64,000 nt of DNA from Schistocerca nitens (lineage: Eukaryota; Arthropoda; Insecta; Orthoptera; Acrididae). The notes under the pieces were generated by a model. It ran no database searches, was not told where the DNA came from, and saw nothing but the letters and a program-made list of their open reading frames with translations. A program made the translations under genes and the position numbers. Shown in pieces: positions 1 through 10,935 of this stretch; position 1 is the stretch's first letter; every line of letters begins with the position of its first letter. The stretch is from contig NC_064614.1 of assembly GCF_023898315.1 (NCBI RefSeq), forward strand, positions 113,615,501-113,679,500, read 5' to 3'.

Positions 1-425
1 ATTCTGCAGAGTGATGGGAGGAAGTTTCTGAGGATGTGGTAAAGGTAGTATATCTACAAGACAGAGTATTATGACTGTGAGAGTGCAGGAGAGGTTTGAT
101 GGAGGTTCTTGTAGTTGTGGTGGTTAGTGGTAATCCAAGGTGGGCTTATGATGCGAATAGATTGCAAAGTTTTTTGAGGTGGCATTGTGCATGCTGCTCT
201 AGTTCCTGGAGGGCAAGGGTATCAACCTGGGAGATGGGATGTAGGAACTGGTGATTGTAGAGCAGGAGGATTTTACAGATTGGGAAGGGCTGTGTAAACA
301 GGTTAGAGCATGATTATGGTTTTTTAGGAATAGATTGGTGAGGGCTAGGTATTTATGAAATTTGAACAGAATGAGCTCATTGTGAAAGGGGGAGATACAA
401 TTGGAGGTGAGTAATTTGACAGGCA
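1..425. other. Unassigned sequence
   Basis: I see no gene, tRNA or recognised mobile-element domain here. The minus strand is pyrimidine-rich and has a discontinuous low-complexity reading frame, which may be the edge of a decayed retroelement, but no catalytic motif supports that. Confidence 0.3.
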
Positions 426-429
426 GGCC

Positions 430-645
430 ATTCTACCTCTGCATCTATACTCTGCAAACGACTTTGAAGTGAAACCTCGTGGCAGATTAAAACTGTGTGC
501 CGTGCTGAAACTCAAACTTAGAACCTTTGCAAAAGTCCCGAGTTTGAGTCTTGGTCTGGCACACAGTTTTAATCTGCCAGGAAATTTCATATCAGTGCAC
601 ACTTTGCTGCAGAGTGAAAATTTCATTCTGGGCACTGTGAAGTGC
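430..645. repeat. tRNA-derived foldback SINE, copy 1
   Basis: Two inverted arms (about 440-518 and 520-643) each carry a tRNA-like block with a B-box-like stretch (CCCGAGTTTGAGTCTTGG on the plus strand) followed by ACAGTTTTAATCTGCCAGG. The same blocks recur at 11692-12369 and, badly decayed, at 43050-43142, so this is a dispersed family. The element sits at the end of LINE remnant sequence and probably inserted into it. The tRNA-like heads suggest polymerase III origin. The arms are diverged, so the copy is old. Confidence 0.7.
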
Positions 646-689
646 ATGGCAGATGGCTTACCCCACTGTACCATTTTTGGGGTTTCTTC

Positions 690-1195
690 ATGAGAGTTGG
701 CTGATTCCAGATATGATTCATTAATATTATAGTCATAGAATACTATTTTTTTTAAGTCCACAATTTCACATTTCTGAACATTTAAACCAAGTTGCCAATC
801 TTTGCCCTGCTTCAGAATCTTATCAAGATCTGACTGAATATTTATGCAGCTTCTTTCAGACAGTACTCCCTTACAAATAACTCCAAGAAGTCTGAGGTTA
901 TTATTAATACTGTCTAAAAGGTCATTAACGTACAACATGAACAGTGAGAATCCCAAAACACTTACTTGGAGCACACCTGAAGTTCCTTCTACATCTGACA
1001 ATGACTCTCCATTGGAGATAACATGCTATGTCCTCCCTACCAAAAAATCCTCAGTCCAATCACAAATTTCACTTGATACACCATATGATCATACTTTTGA
1101 CAATAAGTGTAGGTGTGGTACTGAGTCAAATGCTTTTCAGAAATCAAAAAATACTGCATTTACCTGACTGCCATGATCCAAGGCTTTCATTATGG
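690..1195 (-). pseudogene. LINE reverse transcriptase remnant (CR1-like)
   Basis: The minus strand encodes a broken reverse-transcriptase palm: a degenerate KAFDSVP-type motif near 1190-1110, then GVLQVSVLGFSLFMLYVND (normally GVPQGSVLGPLLF), then a damaged FADD region and a W-Q-L-x-L-N-x-x-K-C block near 775-745. The same order is better preserved in the insert at 58709-60131, so both belong to one family. The catalytic FADD box is lost and frames change, so no enzyme is made. The 3' end is missing and meets the tRNA-like foldback. Confidence 0.75.
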
Positions 1196-1299
1196 GGGAT
1201 TCTTTGGGGGGATTCAGTCAGTCAGGCAATAAAGTGGGAACAGTATGTGGGTGTACTAACACGATTCACATTGTCTGTCGCACTTCACATAGTGTAGAC

Positions 1300-1600
1300 C
1301 AGGAACTGTCTGCTAGGCATGCCCGATGTGAAACTGACTGGGCACGGCCCTTGCTGCCTGAGTTGTTGTTGTTCCGCCGGCAGAGGGCGCGGCCGAATTC
1401 TCGCGTGCCCTCTGGTGGACGGGACTTTACTTGCGGCAACTACTGTCCGTGACGCGCCGTGCTGATGTGCACCTCCCGCGATCTTTCTGGTGGATACTGC
1501 AGTAGGACTGTGTTCTAGCTAGGGATAGGGGAACTTTTCCATACAGGTGCAGAAGAAAGAGGGAATGATCCATAGTAGAGGACACAAAACATGCACAAGG
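1300..1600. other. GC-rich unassigned tract
   Basis: About 1320-1530 is clearly richer in G and C than its AT-rich surroundings, with two short pieces around GCCCTCTGGTGG and GGCAGAGGGCGC in inverted relation. No conserved coding frame is seen. It looks like a fragment of a younger repeat rather than a promoter, because no gene starts next to it. Confidence 0.3.
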
Positions 1601-1602
1601 AC

Positions 1603-2802
1603 TATCCAGAAAGTAACAGATATTTTGAAGTGAAAAATTAACAATAAGGAAAAACCAAATTTTATTATATTCATTTTAAAGGTTCACTCTTAAGCTATTT
1701 TTCTACATGGTTGCTATTCAAACTGAGGCACTTATCATACCATGGTACAAGTTTTTTGTTACTGTCTGTGTAGTAACTTGCAATTGCAACCACTGGTTAC
1801 TACCGGCTTGCAGTTTGGCATCGGTATCAAAGTGTGTAGCAGGCCATATCTTTATAGCTGAGAAGAGGTGGTATTCACTCAGAGCCAAATCCTAGTTGTA
1901 GGATGGATGACAAACACCTACCATGAAAATCCCATAGGGGCTTTTGGGTATAATTGGCCATGTGTGGATGTGCACTGCTGTGAAAAAACAAAACTTTTGT
2001 GCCAAGTTTTCTCTGGTGCTTAACTATGTCAAATGTATGACAATACCTCTCTGGGCTAATTGTTGTGCCATGTTCAAGGAAACCAGTGAGAATCACTCCC
2101 TTATAGTCCCAAATCACAGTATCCATGATCTTTCTTACTGACAGCATTTGCAAACATTTCCTTCGTTTCTTGGGAGAATTTGGGTGTTCCCATTCCATCA
2201 ACTGCCTGTTTGTTTCCCAACTGACATTCTTCACTCAAATCTCATCCCCAGTTATGATATGAATGATAACTTTGTTACCATTTTTCTTGTAATCTTTGAG
2301 GAAGGTCAGTGTTGAGGTATCTCTGTTTTTTATGATCTTCCATTAGGATTTTGGGAACCCTTCTAGGGCAAAATTTGTGGTAACCAAGTTTCTTCGCCAC
2401 ACTTCATGAAATTTGGGGAAAATGTTGTGGAAGTTCTGTTATCATGAGACAATGATTTTCACAAATTTTGTCATTGATTTTCATCACCAGTTTGTCAGTC
2501 ACAAGGCTTTCACTCATTATTCCTTTTCTGTACACATAACAAACATAATGATAAATTTCAACTGATTTGAAGTTTTCTGTCGACGTAAACCTAATCACAG
2601 AATGCACCTCACGTTTGGTGGGGTTTTCTATTGCAGCACACATTTTAGCATGCCTCAGAAAGCAAAGTAGCAGAGACACAGACCACACCCTATCACTGCT
2701 GGATGCATGCTGAGTATAGGAACGTTATGGCACCAAGATGGCAGCTGCAGCCTCACCCACAACTGTGATAGATAAAAATGTCTGTTGCTTTCTGGATAGC
2801 CC
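1603..2802 (-). mobile_element. Mariner-like DNA transposon, inactive
   Basis: Terminal inverted repeats are visible: CTATCCAGAAAGTAACA on the left (about 1605-1621) and its near complement TGTTGCTTTCTGGATAG on the right (about 2779-2795). Between them the minus strand encodes a decayed mariner transposase. Recognisable blocks are MEWEHPNSPKK, RKIMDTVIWDYKGVIL, FLEHGTTISPERYCHTF and a degenerate HSSAHPHMANYT where mariner enzymes have HDNARPH. The second catalytic aspartate is therefore lost, and several stops and shifts break the frame. The size of about 1.2 kb is normal for mariner. This copy cannot make transposase but could once have been mobilised through its ends. Confidence 0.85.
1875..2640 (-). 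pseudogene. Mariner transposase pseudogene
   Basis: Reading the minus strand from about 2640 downward, frame-shifted pieces follow mariner order: an N-terminal helix-turn-helix half (KICENHCLMITELPQHFP), the YHKFCPRRVPKIL linker, PQRLQEKW, then the catalytic half, which is open from 2234 to 1875. The HDN aspartate is replaced by serine and the normal SPDLAPSD box reads LQLGFGSE, so two catalytic positions are gone. The downstream remnant YHGMISASV matches the family's YDKCLN-type C-terminus. The nearby inverted repeats mark the element's ends. Confidence 0.8.
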
Positions 2803-3785
2803 TGGTAAATATACATTTCACTACCTCTCATTGTGTCCTGAACTGAGACATATCCTCCCCATCCCTCCCACACTGATATTCTGCTGCACACCCAACCTAC
2901 ACAATGTTGTTGTCCTTCCCTACTACATCCCTGCTCTGAACCCTTTGCCTCATCACTCGTATCCTTGCAATAGGCCTAGATGCAAGACTTGTCTCATATA
3001 TCCTGCCTCTACCAATTGCTCCAGTTCTATCACAGGTACCTCCTACCCCATCAAAGGCAGGGCCACCTGTGAAAGCAGGTGTGTAAGCTGCCAAGTTAAT
3101 GCAACCACTGTGCAGCATTCTATACAGTCATGACAACTAACGAGCTGTCTGTCTGCACAAATGGCCACCACCAAACTGTGGCCAAGACACAGCTGGACCA
3201 CTCAGTTGCAGAGCATGCTGGCCAACATGATGTGTTTGATTTTAACAGCTGCTTCACATCTGTGCCACATGGATTCCTTCTTTCAGCACTAAGTTTTCTG
3301 AACTGCACAGGTGGGAACTTTTCCTGCAACATATCCTCAATTTCCGTAACCCTCTTGACCTCAGCCCTAGCTAGGCCTTGTCCTCCTCCTCCCTATCTCT
3401 TCCCTACTCTGACTCGACTACTCACACACCTTCTATCCCACTTCTGTAGTCCTTTCTGCTTCTTTACTTCCCTTTCTCTCCCTTGACTGTGACCCTCCCC
3501 CCTCCCCAACCTCAGCACAGCCTCATGAAGCTGCATCTAGCAGTCCTATCCTATCCTCGCCATGTAACTGCAGTAACTGCATATTCCAACATGTAGCTCT
3601 ACCATCTTCCCCCTTCTTTACTCTGTTATCCCTCCCCCAGGTATTTTCTGCATTCTATGATCCACGCCAGCAAAGACTGCTGCTTATCTCAGACGCAGTC
3701 ACCACTGGACCTTAGCACTTAGAGATGACAGTGGTCGTGTGTGTGTGAATTGTGCTTGTGTGGATGTGTGTGAATTTTCTACGTA
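2738..3785 (+). pseudogene. Penelope-like or other GIY-YIG retroelement remnant
   Basis: An open stretch (2738-3133) contains CNRPRCKTC, then TSYPIKGRATCESR. This cysteine pattern is typical of the linker just before the GIY-YIG nuclease of Penelope-type retroelements. The nuclease motif itself is missing. After the stop a shifted frame continues with DHSVAEHAGQHDVFDFNSC, resembling the tail beyond the nuclease. A pyrimidine-rich stretch (3380-3700) and a GTGTGTGTG-rich stretch (3735-3775) follow, as in the untranslated end of such elements. The mariner end overlaps its left edge. Subfamily is uncertain. Confidence 0.5.
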
Positions 3786-3789
3786 TAAT

Positions 3790-4318
3790 GGAGGTCTGTT
3801 CTCTCCATATTGTCATTGCCTTAGTGAAACTGACGGAGCTTGGTAGGAGAAAGTGCTAACTCAAGAGAGTTAATTTTTTTAGTTACTGCATTTTATATGC
3901 AGGTTATGTGAAAAGAAAATAGAATAATTATAATAGGATGAAACAATTTATTTAGTAGACAGGTATTTATAGTTGTGCAAATTGAACTTTTTGTAACAAC
4001 CATGTAGTGCATTTGAAAATACAACAAATGTCATGATGAGACCTACCCTTGCTAATTGAAGGTTAGCACTTTCTATCACCAACCCCTTCAATTGAAACAT
4101 ACGCTACCTGTAAAGAATAGAACAGCTCTCAATAGATTCTTAGAACATGATTGGAATGACGGGCAGAATACCTTTACTTGCTGTCTAACACCAAAAAGTG
4201 CTTCAGAAAGAGAGGAGAAACACATGACAATCAAGAGTGATGTTTTGGTGCAGCTTCTTCATCACATTCTGCATTGATAGCTCAACTGCATATGACTGTA
4301 TATAAAGTCCAAAAATAA
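3790..4318. other. Unassigned AT-rich sequence
   Basis: Short open frames only, none with a recognisable domain. No repeat structure was seen. Confidence 0.3.
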
Positions 4319-4319
4319 T

Positions 4320-4795
4320 CAGTTTTTGACAATATGATGTAATTGGATAGATAATAGCTGGAGAACACACATATAATAGAAGGTTCTACTTATGCAAGCT
4401 TTCAGAGCCAGTGGCCCTTTCTTCCACAGAAAGGTTGAAGGGTAAGCAAGATGGTTGAAGGGAAGGAACTGGAGAGGTTTAGGAAAAGCATTGAAGTACA
4501 GAAAAGTAACCCAGAACTCCAAGTCAGGGAGACTTACCAGACAGGATGAGAGGGTCTTCCCTTCTTAACCAGTCCAGTAAGTCTCCCCTGACCTGGGGTT
4601 CTGGGTGACTGAACTGTAACCCTTTTTCTAAACCTCTCCAGTTCCTTTCCCTTCAACCCTCTTCCTTCCCCATCAACCCCCACAAGATGGAGCTACTAAC
4701 TCCGAAAGCTTGCATAATTAAAATCTTTTTTATTTGTATGTCCTCCTGCCGCCACTTGGCGACTAAATTTTTTATATATCCAGTTACATCATGCA
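4320..4795. repeat. Foldback repeat with two GAAA-hairpin motifs
   Basis: The left arm (about 4320-4550) and right arm (about 4562-4795) are inverted copies: GAACTGGAGAGGTTTAGGAA on the left faces CTAAACCTCTCCAGTTCC on the right. Each arm carries a short hairpin ending in GAAAGCTTGC (minus at 4393-4435, plus at 4684-4716). A related single arm lies at 25445-25690. No protein is encoded, so this is a non-autonomous repeat. The hairpin resembles part of a hammerhead ribozyme core and is discussed in the findings. Confidence 0.7.
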
Positions 4796-4799
4796 TAAA

Positions 4800-5785
4800 G
4801 TCCCTGTACTAATACATAAGAGTCAGTGTATTAGAATACCAGATCCTTCATCAACGTTATCCAAGGGCTGTTTCACACTTGCTAGGTGTACATTTGGTTG
4901 AGCAGTGAGAAAATGGACCCATGCAGAATATAACAAGCTCTCACTCTATGGGCAGATGAAGATTATGCCTTTCAAACAGTTATCAGATTAAATTATACAG
5001 AAATACTTGCTAATACAATAAGAAGTTACTACCTACATTAGTTTCTAGGTAGCAGACCTATTCATAAACCAGCTAGAAGTAAATACAATATTATAAATTA
5101 AGCCCTCAGCCCAACATTATATACCATTTATGCAGCTGAGATTGAAACTTCCCTATCATCAACTTTTAAACTGTTTCAATATGTAGGTAATATATGCCAT
5201 AGCTCAGTAATCATATCACTTGAGGATACCTGCCATAGTCTAGACCATACTACCAAAATACCTAATGACTAGCTAATATAAAAAATGGGATAACAATATC
5301 ACCTTGCTAATGACATGTACAGAAGTGGTGCTTACTTGAACATGTGTGCAGCATCCTGGTCCACTGATTAATTTGGGAGAACCTTAATATTAATGAACTT
5401 GACTGCATGATGTCTGGAACTAATTTACATCTCATGACTGATGTTCTAATATTGGCCCTTACTTTGTGGGGAGCTTATGCTGATGTAATGCTCAGACTGT
5501 GCTGATTGATTGTTGATGTGATCTCAGTTGGATTATGGTGAGGCCTTCTACTACACTGGCCTTAGGTTAGCAATTACCAAATTAGACAAAATAAAGTACT
5601 GTGGTGGTTCTACCTGCTATTACTTCTTCGTTTGTTTTCCTCAGTTTCGATGTAATGCGTTGCTACACTGGCTGAAAAATGGGGTTTGTGGATTCTGACA
5701 CTGACTACTTTAAATGATGTAACTGACAGATGCACAGTTATGTTTTTCAGTACTTTAATTTTATTGTTCACAACCCCCTAATAAT
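4800..5785. other. Unassigned AT-rich sequence
   Basis: No coding frame, tRNA-like block or terminal repeat was recognised in this stretch. Confidence 0.3.
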
Positions 5786-5789
5786 ATAC

Positions 5790-6470
5790 AGTTATATGAC
5801 CAGTGCACTATTGTTTAAACTTTCCATAAGTCTCATTAATAGTTTTCAGGCGAAACTCCACATACTGCTACAATAGTTTCTTGTTGACCATCTATGAGCA
5901 GTAAAACCTAACCACAAAGTTCACAGTTCTTGAAGAATAATGAGGTACATACGGAGCAGACACTGTCACTGTTTTTACACATGGCCTAGTTATTTAACAC
6001 TTATTCCACAGTTCATTTGAAGAATTGTTGTTGTTCTAACCAGCATAGGTTATTCATCAAAAACTCTGCCATTGACTGACTGTCTCGTGACCAAAAATTG
6101 GGCCCTTATATATAATCACAATAATAGGTGCTGAAACTACACATTGTTTAAAGTTTAATTTACAGAAATTACAATTAAAACTTAACTCATTAAATTAACT
6201 GAATACATTGAAAAATTGATTCTTTTTAGCAATTTCTTCTACTACGAGGTTTATGTGAAATTATTTGTTTAAATCATGAAATTAACAAATATGGTTACGC
6301 AAACAATACTTTTGACAAAACTGTTAATTACTTTGGCATTAATGAAGGACTAGTTTTGCCAACATGTTTTCAAATGGATTCAAATACATACTTTAAGAAT
6401 ACTGTTAGTTCGTCTTCCAAATATTTATAATTAGGCTAGTATAGAATTTATATTTGTTTACAGAATTGAT
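5790..6470 (+). repeat. Dispersed repeat A, copy 1
   Basis: About 680 bases are shared, in the same orientation, with 20725-21415. Matching landmarks include CATACTGCTACAATAGTTT, TTGACTGACTGTCTCGTGACC against a near-identical block, CTGAAACTACACATTG and TTTAATTTACAGAAATTAC. Divergence is moderate with small gaps. No open frame spans it and no terminal repeats were seen, so the family is unclassified. It may be the untranslated part of a longer element. Confidence 0.75.
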
Positions 6471-6589
6471 ACAGGGTCAGCTTGCCTTGAGAATCGCTGG
6501 TGGAGAAGTGTGCAGACATGGCCGGGGGTTTTTATTTTCCAAAAAGTGCATTAATACTATGTGGATTACAGACATGAATTATCAATAAT

Positions 6590-6845
6590 ACTGACACAAG
6601 AAAAACATACAGACAGAATCTATATGTAAATTTCTGCACACTCTTCAACAATGATAAAGAACAATTGATTCTTAGTCATCTTGTATGGCAGCTGTGGCAT
6701 TCTTCTGGGAAAGGTAGTTTCCACTCACATTTCAGTTTACAGACAGACTAACCTCCCCAGCATTTCCTGTCCAATTCTCTTGTGTGAATACACAAAAGAA
6801 CTTCACTGAGCCTGTGTTCATATAGTGGAGTTATTTTCAGTTTTT
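6590..6845 (+). repeat. Dispersed repeat B, copy 1
   Basis: This stretch is present in inverted orientation at 13225-13490. Shared landmarks are TTAGTCATC, TTCTGGGAA, TTCAGTTTACAGA and ATTTCCTGTCCA-type blocks in the same order. No coding potential was seen. The class is unknown; it could be a terminal part of a larger element or a non-autonomous DNA transposon. Confidence 0.65.
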
Positions 6846-6849
6846 TGAG

Positions 6850-7745
6850 TGTCTATTTACAGTTGTTAAATGAGTTATTGTGTAAAAAAGCTGGAGCTCT
6901 CAAATGTCTACCACACTAAAGAGCCTGACAAAAGTTTAACATGCTATCAATATGTATTTGACAATGTTGATTTCATTGTCCCCATTATCAGTGGCTGGAA
7001 CAGTTTTCACACCTTGAGGAGGTGTCAAATGCATTACCACTGTTGTGTCTGACTTCTTAGACACTGAGGTGGCTAGTAATAATTCACTTAATTAGGTCAC
7101 TCTGAATAAGTAATACTTTATTATGTACAACAAAACTTATCTTTGCTCACCAGGCTTGGCTGTAGCTATTAAACTACAGTTCAGAACTCACAAAATGAGC
7201 CACAATTACAGAGTAGTGAATTGATACAAGTTCAGAATGGCTGTGTTGTGGCTTCACAATAGCCACTAGAAAACCTAAGTTTGTAGACACTTGTCGACAC
7301 AGGTCTGATAGCGTTGGAATGTGGGCTTAGTTCACAAGAGACAGAAGTCTCTTCACTCCTCGACAGCTGACACGAGCTGTGTCATGGTGAGTAGGCAGCA
7401 CAATGAAGTTGCTCTGACAGGAACTTTCTGGAAGTGGGTAGGATCTGACCTCAAACAAAACTGCCCTCCTGGCCTCTGGCAATGCTATTTCAAGGCAGAG
7501 GTGCAGTGGTGGTGCCACGGAACTACGGGAAACACGGCTTCTTCCTATCATCTCACTGACACCCTGTGATACCACTTTCCTGTGCAGTATGTCTGCAGTG
7601 GTCAATACTTCTTGTACAGCTTTCAATACTTGACAACATCACAACCCCAGTTTCATATCTTTTCAGAATCTGAAGAGGCTTAAATTGGCTACCTATGTAA
7701 CAGAAGTAGGTTAGCTAGTTTTTATAGAACTTCACACAAAAGTCA
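6850..7745. other. Unassigned sequence
   Basis: Short frames on both strands (for example about 7321-7626) overlap each other and carry no domain I recognise. TTTATTATGTAC near 7110 could be a polyadenylation signal read on the minus strand, but no gene supports it. Confidence 0.3.
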
Positions 7746-7750
7746 AGTAG

Positions 7751-7928
7751 TGTGTAGCTACCATCGACCAAAAGAGAACTTTGAAAGCTATATCAAGGCA
7801 TATCCTTTCAACATCTTTGCTTTTTCCTCAGTCACTGTTCTTCCAGAATGTTTTTAAAAGGTGTACAATATTCGTCTACCGAATAAAGTTATTTAGATAA
7901 TAAGTTCTGGGATTTGTTCTACTCATCA
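7751..7928 (+). repeat. Left LTR of short-LTR element
   Basis: Starts TGTGTAGC and ends CTACTCATCA. It matches 10098-10269 with substitutions and small gaps and contains CGAATAAAG as a polyadenylation-type signal. Confidence 0.65.
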
Positions 7929-8559
7929 TCCACCATAGTACCTGAAATCCACATTGATGACCCTGATGATCATGAAATGCTGACACCTGTGCAACCAGTT
8001 TTTTTCAAGGACTGCCTCAATCTCTGCCATGAGATGACAATCCTTTGCAGATTTTATGTTTTGCCTTTCAACACCTCCCATGAAATTCTTTGACCTGAAT
8101 TGTGTACTCAGCATGTACAGTGCACCTGGGCGATATTGTGTTCTTCTGTTTACTATTTCAACTTTTGTGTTTTCCTCGAGTGTTAGTGTACAATAAACAA
8201 TGACTCTCTTCATACTGGTGTTGCTGTGAGACCTGACATTACTGTGCATCGTGCACCAAACATTCAGTACACGTCACCATCAGTGTTCATTGCCTGCATA
8301 CCACAGTGGTGATGCTAAACATCATTCACTAGACAGTTTGTCTTTATGAAGTTTGTTTATTGCACAGTGTTGCTTACTGTGCACAGTGGATTGCCCACCA
8401 TTTCCTATGCTGCACCCAGTGCTTTCAAAAAACATTCCACATCTGGATTGTTAGGCTCCAGTACAACACTCAGAGGAAACAACTCTAAAAATGGAATATA
8501 AAAGTGTGCCGCAGGGCTCACCACAATTGCATGCCCTAACCACTATGACTTCATGTATT

Positions 8560-9718
8560 CTGTGTGCTGCCACCATGCTACACCCTTGTCTGTCCAGTCC
8601 TGCATGAATGCTACTGACAGTGATCTCACAGCTGCAGCCCAGCAAACAGACCTTTGCATAGCCAACATAAACACTGACACGTGAAGGTGTGTGATGCCTA
8701 ATGTGTGTGCCACCCACCTATACTGACTTACTGACTCTGCCTGGCTCAGCACAATTGCTGCTGATAGTGACGTCATGGCTGCTGCCCAGCAACCAGAACT
8801 TTGCACTGTCAACACAAACAGTAACGTGGTGGGTGGCCATGCCTTCGCACTACCACACTCACTTGGGAGGAGCTTGTTGACATCGCGTCTCACACCAGGC
8901 ATCCATGCTTGCAACACTGTTGGCAATGAGAGCAACCAACTCCTGACTTGGCCCTTCTCCACCTGCCTTTCCACTTCATACTGCACTGATTCTTCACTTC
9001 CCTCACTAACTATGACCACTGTCGAACTGCATGCTCATGCTCTTGAACGGATGCACATTGCCATCAGTCCCATACTGTCACACTCGACTGACACATGTTG
9101 GATTTCAATGTCATCACATGTTCCGACGCACTCACCCCCTGTTCCGACACACCGACAGTAGACGTGCACTCATTGTTTGTTGTTCCCAAGACTGACAATG
9201 AGCTGATTTCTCTTCACAGTCCAATACTCTCAATGTTGCCAATGCCAATGCCAAGCCACCTTACATGGGCTTTCTCTGTGAGGAGCATTGTAATACCCAA
9301 CTTCCAAATGGTATTCTTGCTCCACACACACATCACTCTCCACAATGTGCATTCCTTGATCATGCACAACCACACAGGGTGCTGCTCTCCATGGCTACTC
9401 ACCCTGATGTCACCAGTCCTTCCCAACATATTGCTTACTTATGCCCAGCGACTTGTGGATACAGACAGCCCAACAAACCTTGCCACCTCACCTGGACCAT
9501 GCTCAAGAACCAGTGGACCATGCACTAGTTTCTCCCTTCCCAACTACTGGATACTCACTGATTCAGGATCTGCAGTACCATATACAGCAAGATACGACAT
9601 GCTCCACCCCAGCTATGACAAGTATCTTTACTACACAACAAAAGGTTGTGAGTTCACATCTTACTCAGCACCAGCCGTACGTTTTGGTGGCACCACACAC
9701 CAATGCCTGTCCGAGTGA
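8560..9718 (+). pseudogene. Possible gag-like decayed reading frame
   Basis: The plus strand carries two overlapping open stretches (8775-9161, 9095-9718) and an upstream related piece at 8580-8690. A peptide pattern recurs: TAAAQQTDLCIANINTDT upstream and AAAQQPELCTVNTNSN at 8775 onward, about 180 bases apart, indicating an internal duplication in coding sense. Near the end, ILTDSGSAVPYTA weakly resembles a retroelement protease DSGA box. Position between two LTRs favours gag-protease, but the family is not recognised. It is a conjecture. Confidence 0.35.
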
Positions 9719-10097
9719 TGGTGCTGCCTGCTACTACAAGTGCCCCACACCAACTGCTTGAGCTTCCCTTCTAGTGCTCTGCAAATGACAACCCATGCAT
9801 TTCCTAAATTGAGCTTGAATGACAGATTGGTGCCATGTTAGTTGAATTGCAGTTCACATGCTGCACTATTCACTGCATCCCATCTTGTCTTGGATTATGC
9901 CACAGTGTCACTGATTTGTGTGGCCACTGTCTGAGGACATTCTGGTCACTGACATGTGCTTGCAATGTCCGCTTCTCCCATACCAACAGTAGTTCAATGT
10001 GGCTGACCTTGTGATGACATGATCTTCATCTTCAGCTTCACGCTCTCTCCACCTCCACCATGCTCTGCGCTATCAGGGGAGTGGGTGGAAGGGCCTC

Positions 10098-10269
10098 TGT
10101 GGTGACCATCAACAACAGAGAGAAGTCAGAAAGTGACATCCTGGTATATCTAGTGTATATCTTTGCTTTTTCCTCAGTCACTATTCTTCTGCCTTAACAT
10201 GTGTACAATACTCATCTACTGAATAAAGTGATTTAGATAACAAGTTGATGTGATTTGTTCTACTCATCA
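10098..10269 (+). repeat. Right LTR of short-LTR element
   Basis: Starts TGTGGTGACC directly after a purine-rich tract and ends CTACTCATCA. Contains CTGAATAAAG. It pairs with 7751-7928. Confidence 0.65.
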
Positions 10270-10543
10270 CTTGGCATAGTTTGTTAATAGGGTATTTGAC
10301 CGTTTTCTGCAAATTGTCTTAAATGGTTAATTATGTCATTTTATGCTCGTAACATGCTTTTTTCCCTCTTGAATCTCAATATTATTTTATAAATTGGAAA
10401 TGAAATTCAAATAATTTGAAAGCCCACTAAAATGCTCCATTCGAATCATGTGATGCCTGTGATGTCACTTGCTAGATTGTGGCTCCTACTGTCATAAGGT
10501 TAATTCACAGTGATTTATTGTTTTGGAATTTAAATTTTGAAAA

Positions 10544-10690
10544 ATGGGTTACAAAAGGTGTGTAGTACCATAGTGTACAAATACATCCATAAAAACTATT
10601 GAAAAATTGTTTTTGAGTGTCCCAAAGAATGAGAAGGTGCGTAAAAAGTGGTTACACTGTACCGGCAAAATGCCACCATGTCATTGCCCA
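10544..10690 (+). pseudogene. THAP-type zinc finger remnant
   Basis: From ATG at 10544 the frame reads MGYKRCVVP, a stop (TAG), then CTNTSIKTIEKLFLSVP and KNEKVRKKWLH. This fits the start of a THAP domain: the first two zinc cysteines, the hydrophobic F-x-x-x-P block and the conserved tryptophan. The stop replaces one residue between the two cysteines, so this copy is dead. The second half of the domain (Cys-x-x-His) was not found; it may be lost or lie in another exon. THAP domains bind DNA and occur in P-type transposases and host regulators. Confidence 0.5.
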
Positions 10691-10843
10691 AGTTATCTTA
10701 CTTAATTAAAAACGTCTTGTACTCAAAAGTTAACATTAATTTACTTCCGAGAAATGCTTTCCTACTGTTGCAAAGAAGGGTAGTGTCATTCAACAAAATT
10801 AAACTCCTAGTAAAAATTGTCATTATACCCACTTCATTGCACC

Positions 10844-10935
10844 TTATTTGATAGCTCAGTTGGTAGAGTGGTGGACTGTAGAATATAATAAGACGATATC
10901 CATAGGTCACTCATGTGAATCCAGAATTCGAACAT
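10844..10935 (+). pseudogene. tRNA-Tyr-like pseudogene with intron
   Basis: TAGCTCAGTTGGTAGAG is a canonical D arm. It is followed by GGACTGTAGA with a GTA anticodon, then about 15 extra bases, then TATCCATAGGTC, which closes the anticodon stem. That is the layout of an intron-containing nuclear tRNA-Tyr gene. The T arm (CTCATGTGAATCCAG) has lost the GGTTCRA core and the acceptor stem is poor, so it is not functional. It may be a lone pseudogene or the head of a tRNA-Tyr SINE. A copy of its 3' part lies at 11825-11963. Confidence 0.7.

Larger units (their letters stand above)
7751..10269 (+). mobile_element. LTR retrotransposon with short LTRs, unclassified interior
   Basis: Two direct repeats of about 175 bases bound this region (7751-7928 and 10098-10269). 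Both begin TGTG, contain CTTTGCTTTTTCCTCAGTCACT, carry AATAAAG near the end, and finish with CTACTCATCA. A purine-rich tract (AGGGGAGTGGGTGGAAGGG) lies just before the right repeat, as expected for a polypurine tract. The 2.2 kb interior encodes no recognisable reverse transcriptase, so this is either an internally deleted or a non-autonomous element. No clear target-site duplication was found. The two LTRs differ at many positions, indicating an old insertion. Confidence 0.65.

Noticed and set aside
1320-1530. CpG-rich stretch as a host promoter
   Set aside because: No gene begins nearby and the tract looks like a repeat fragment.
8543-9019. 158-codon minus-strand frame inside the short-LTR element
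   Set aside because: It is opposite the more plausible plus-strand frame, shows no domain, and depends on skewed base composition.
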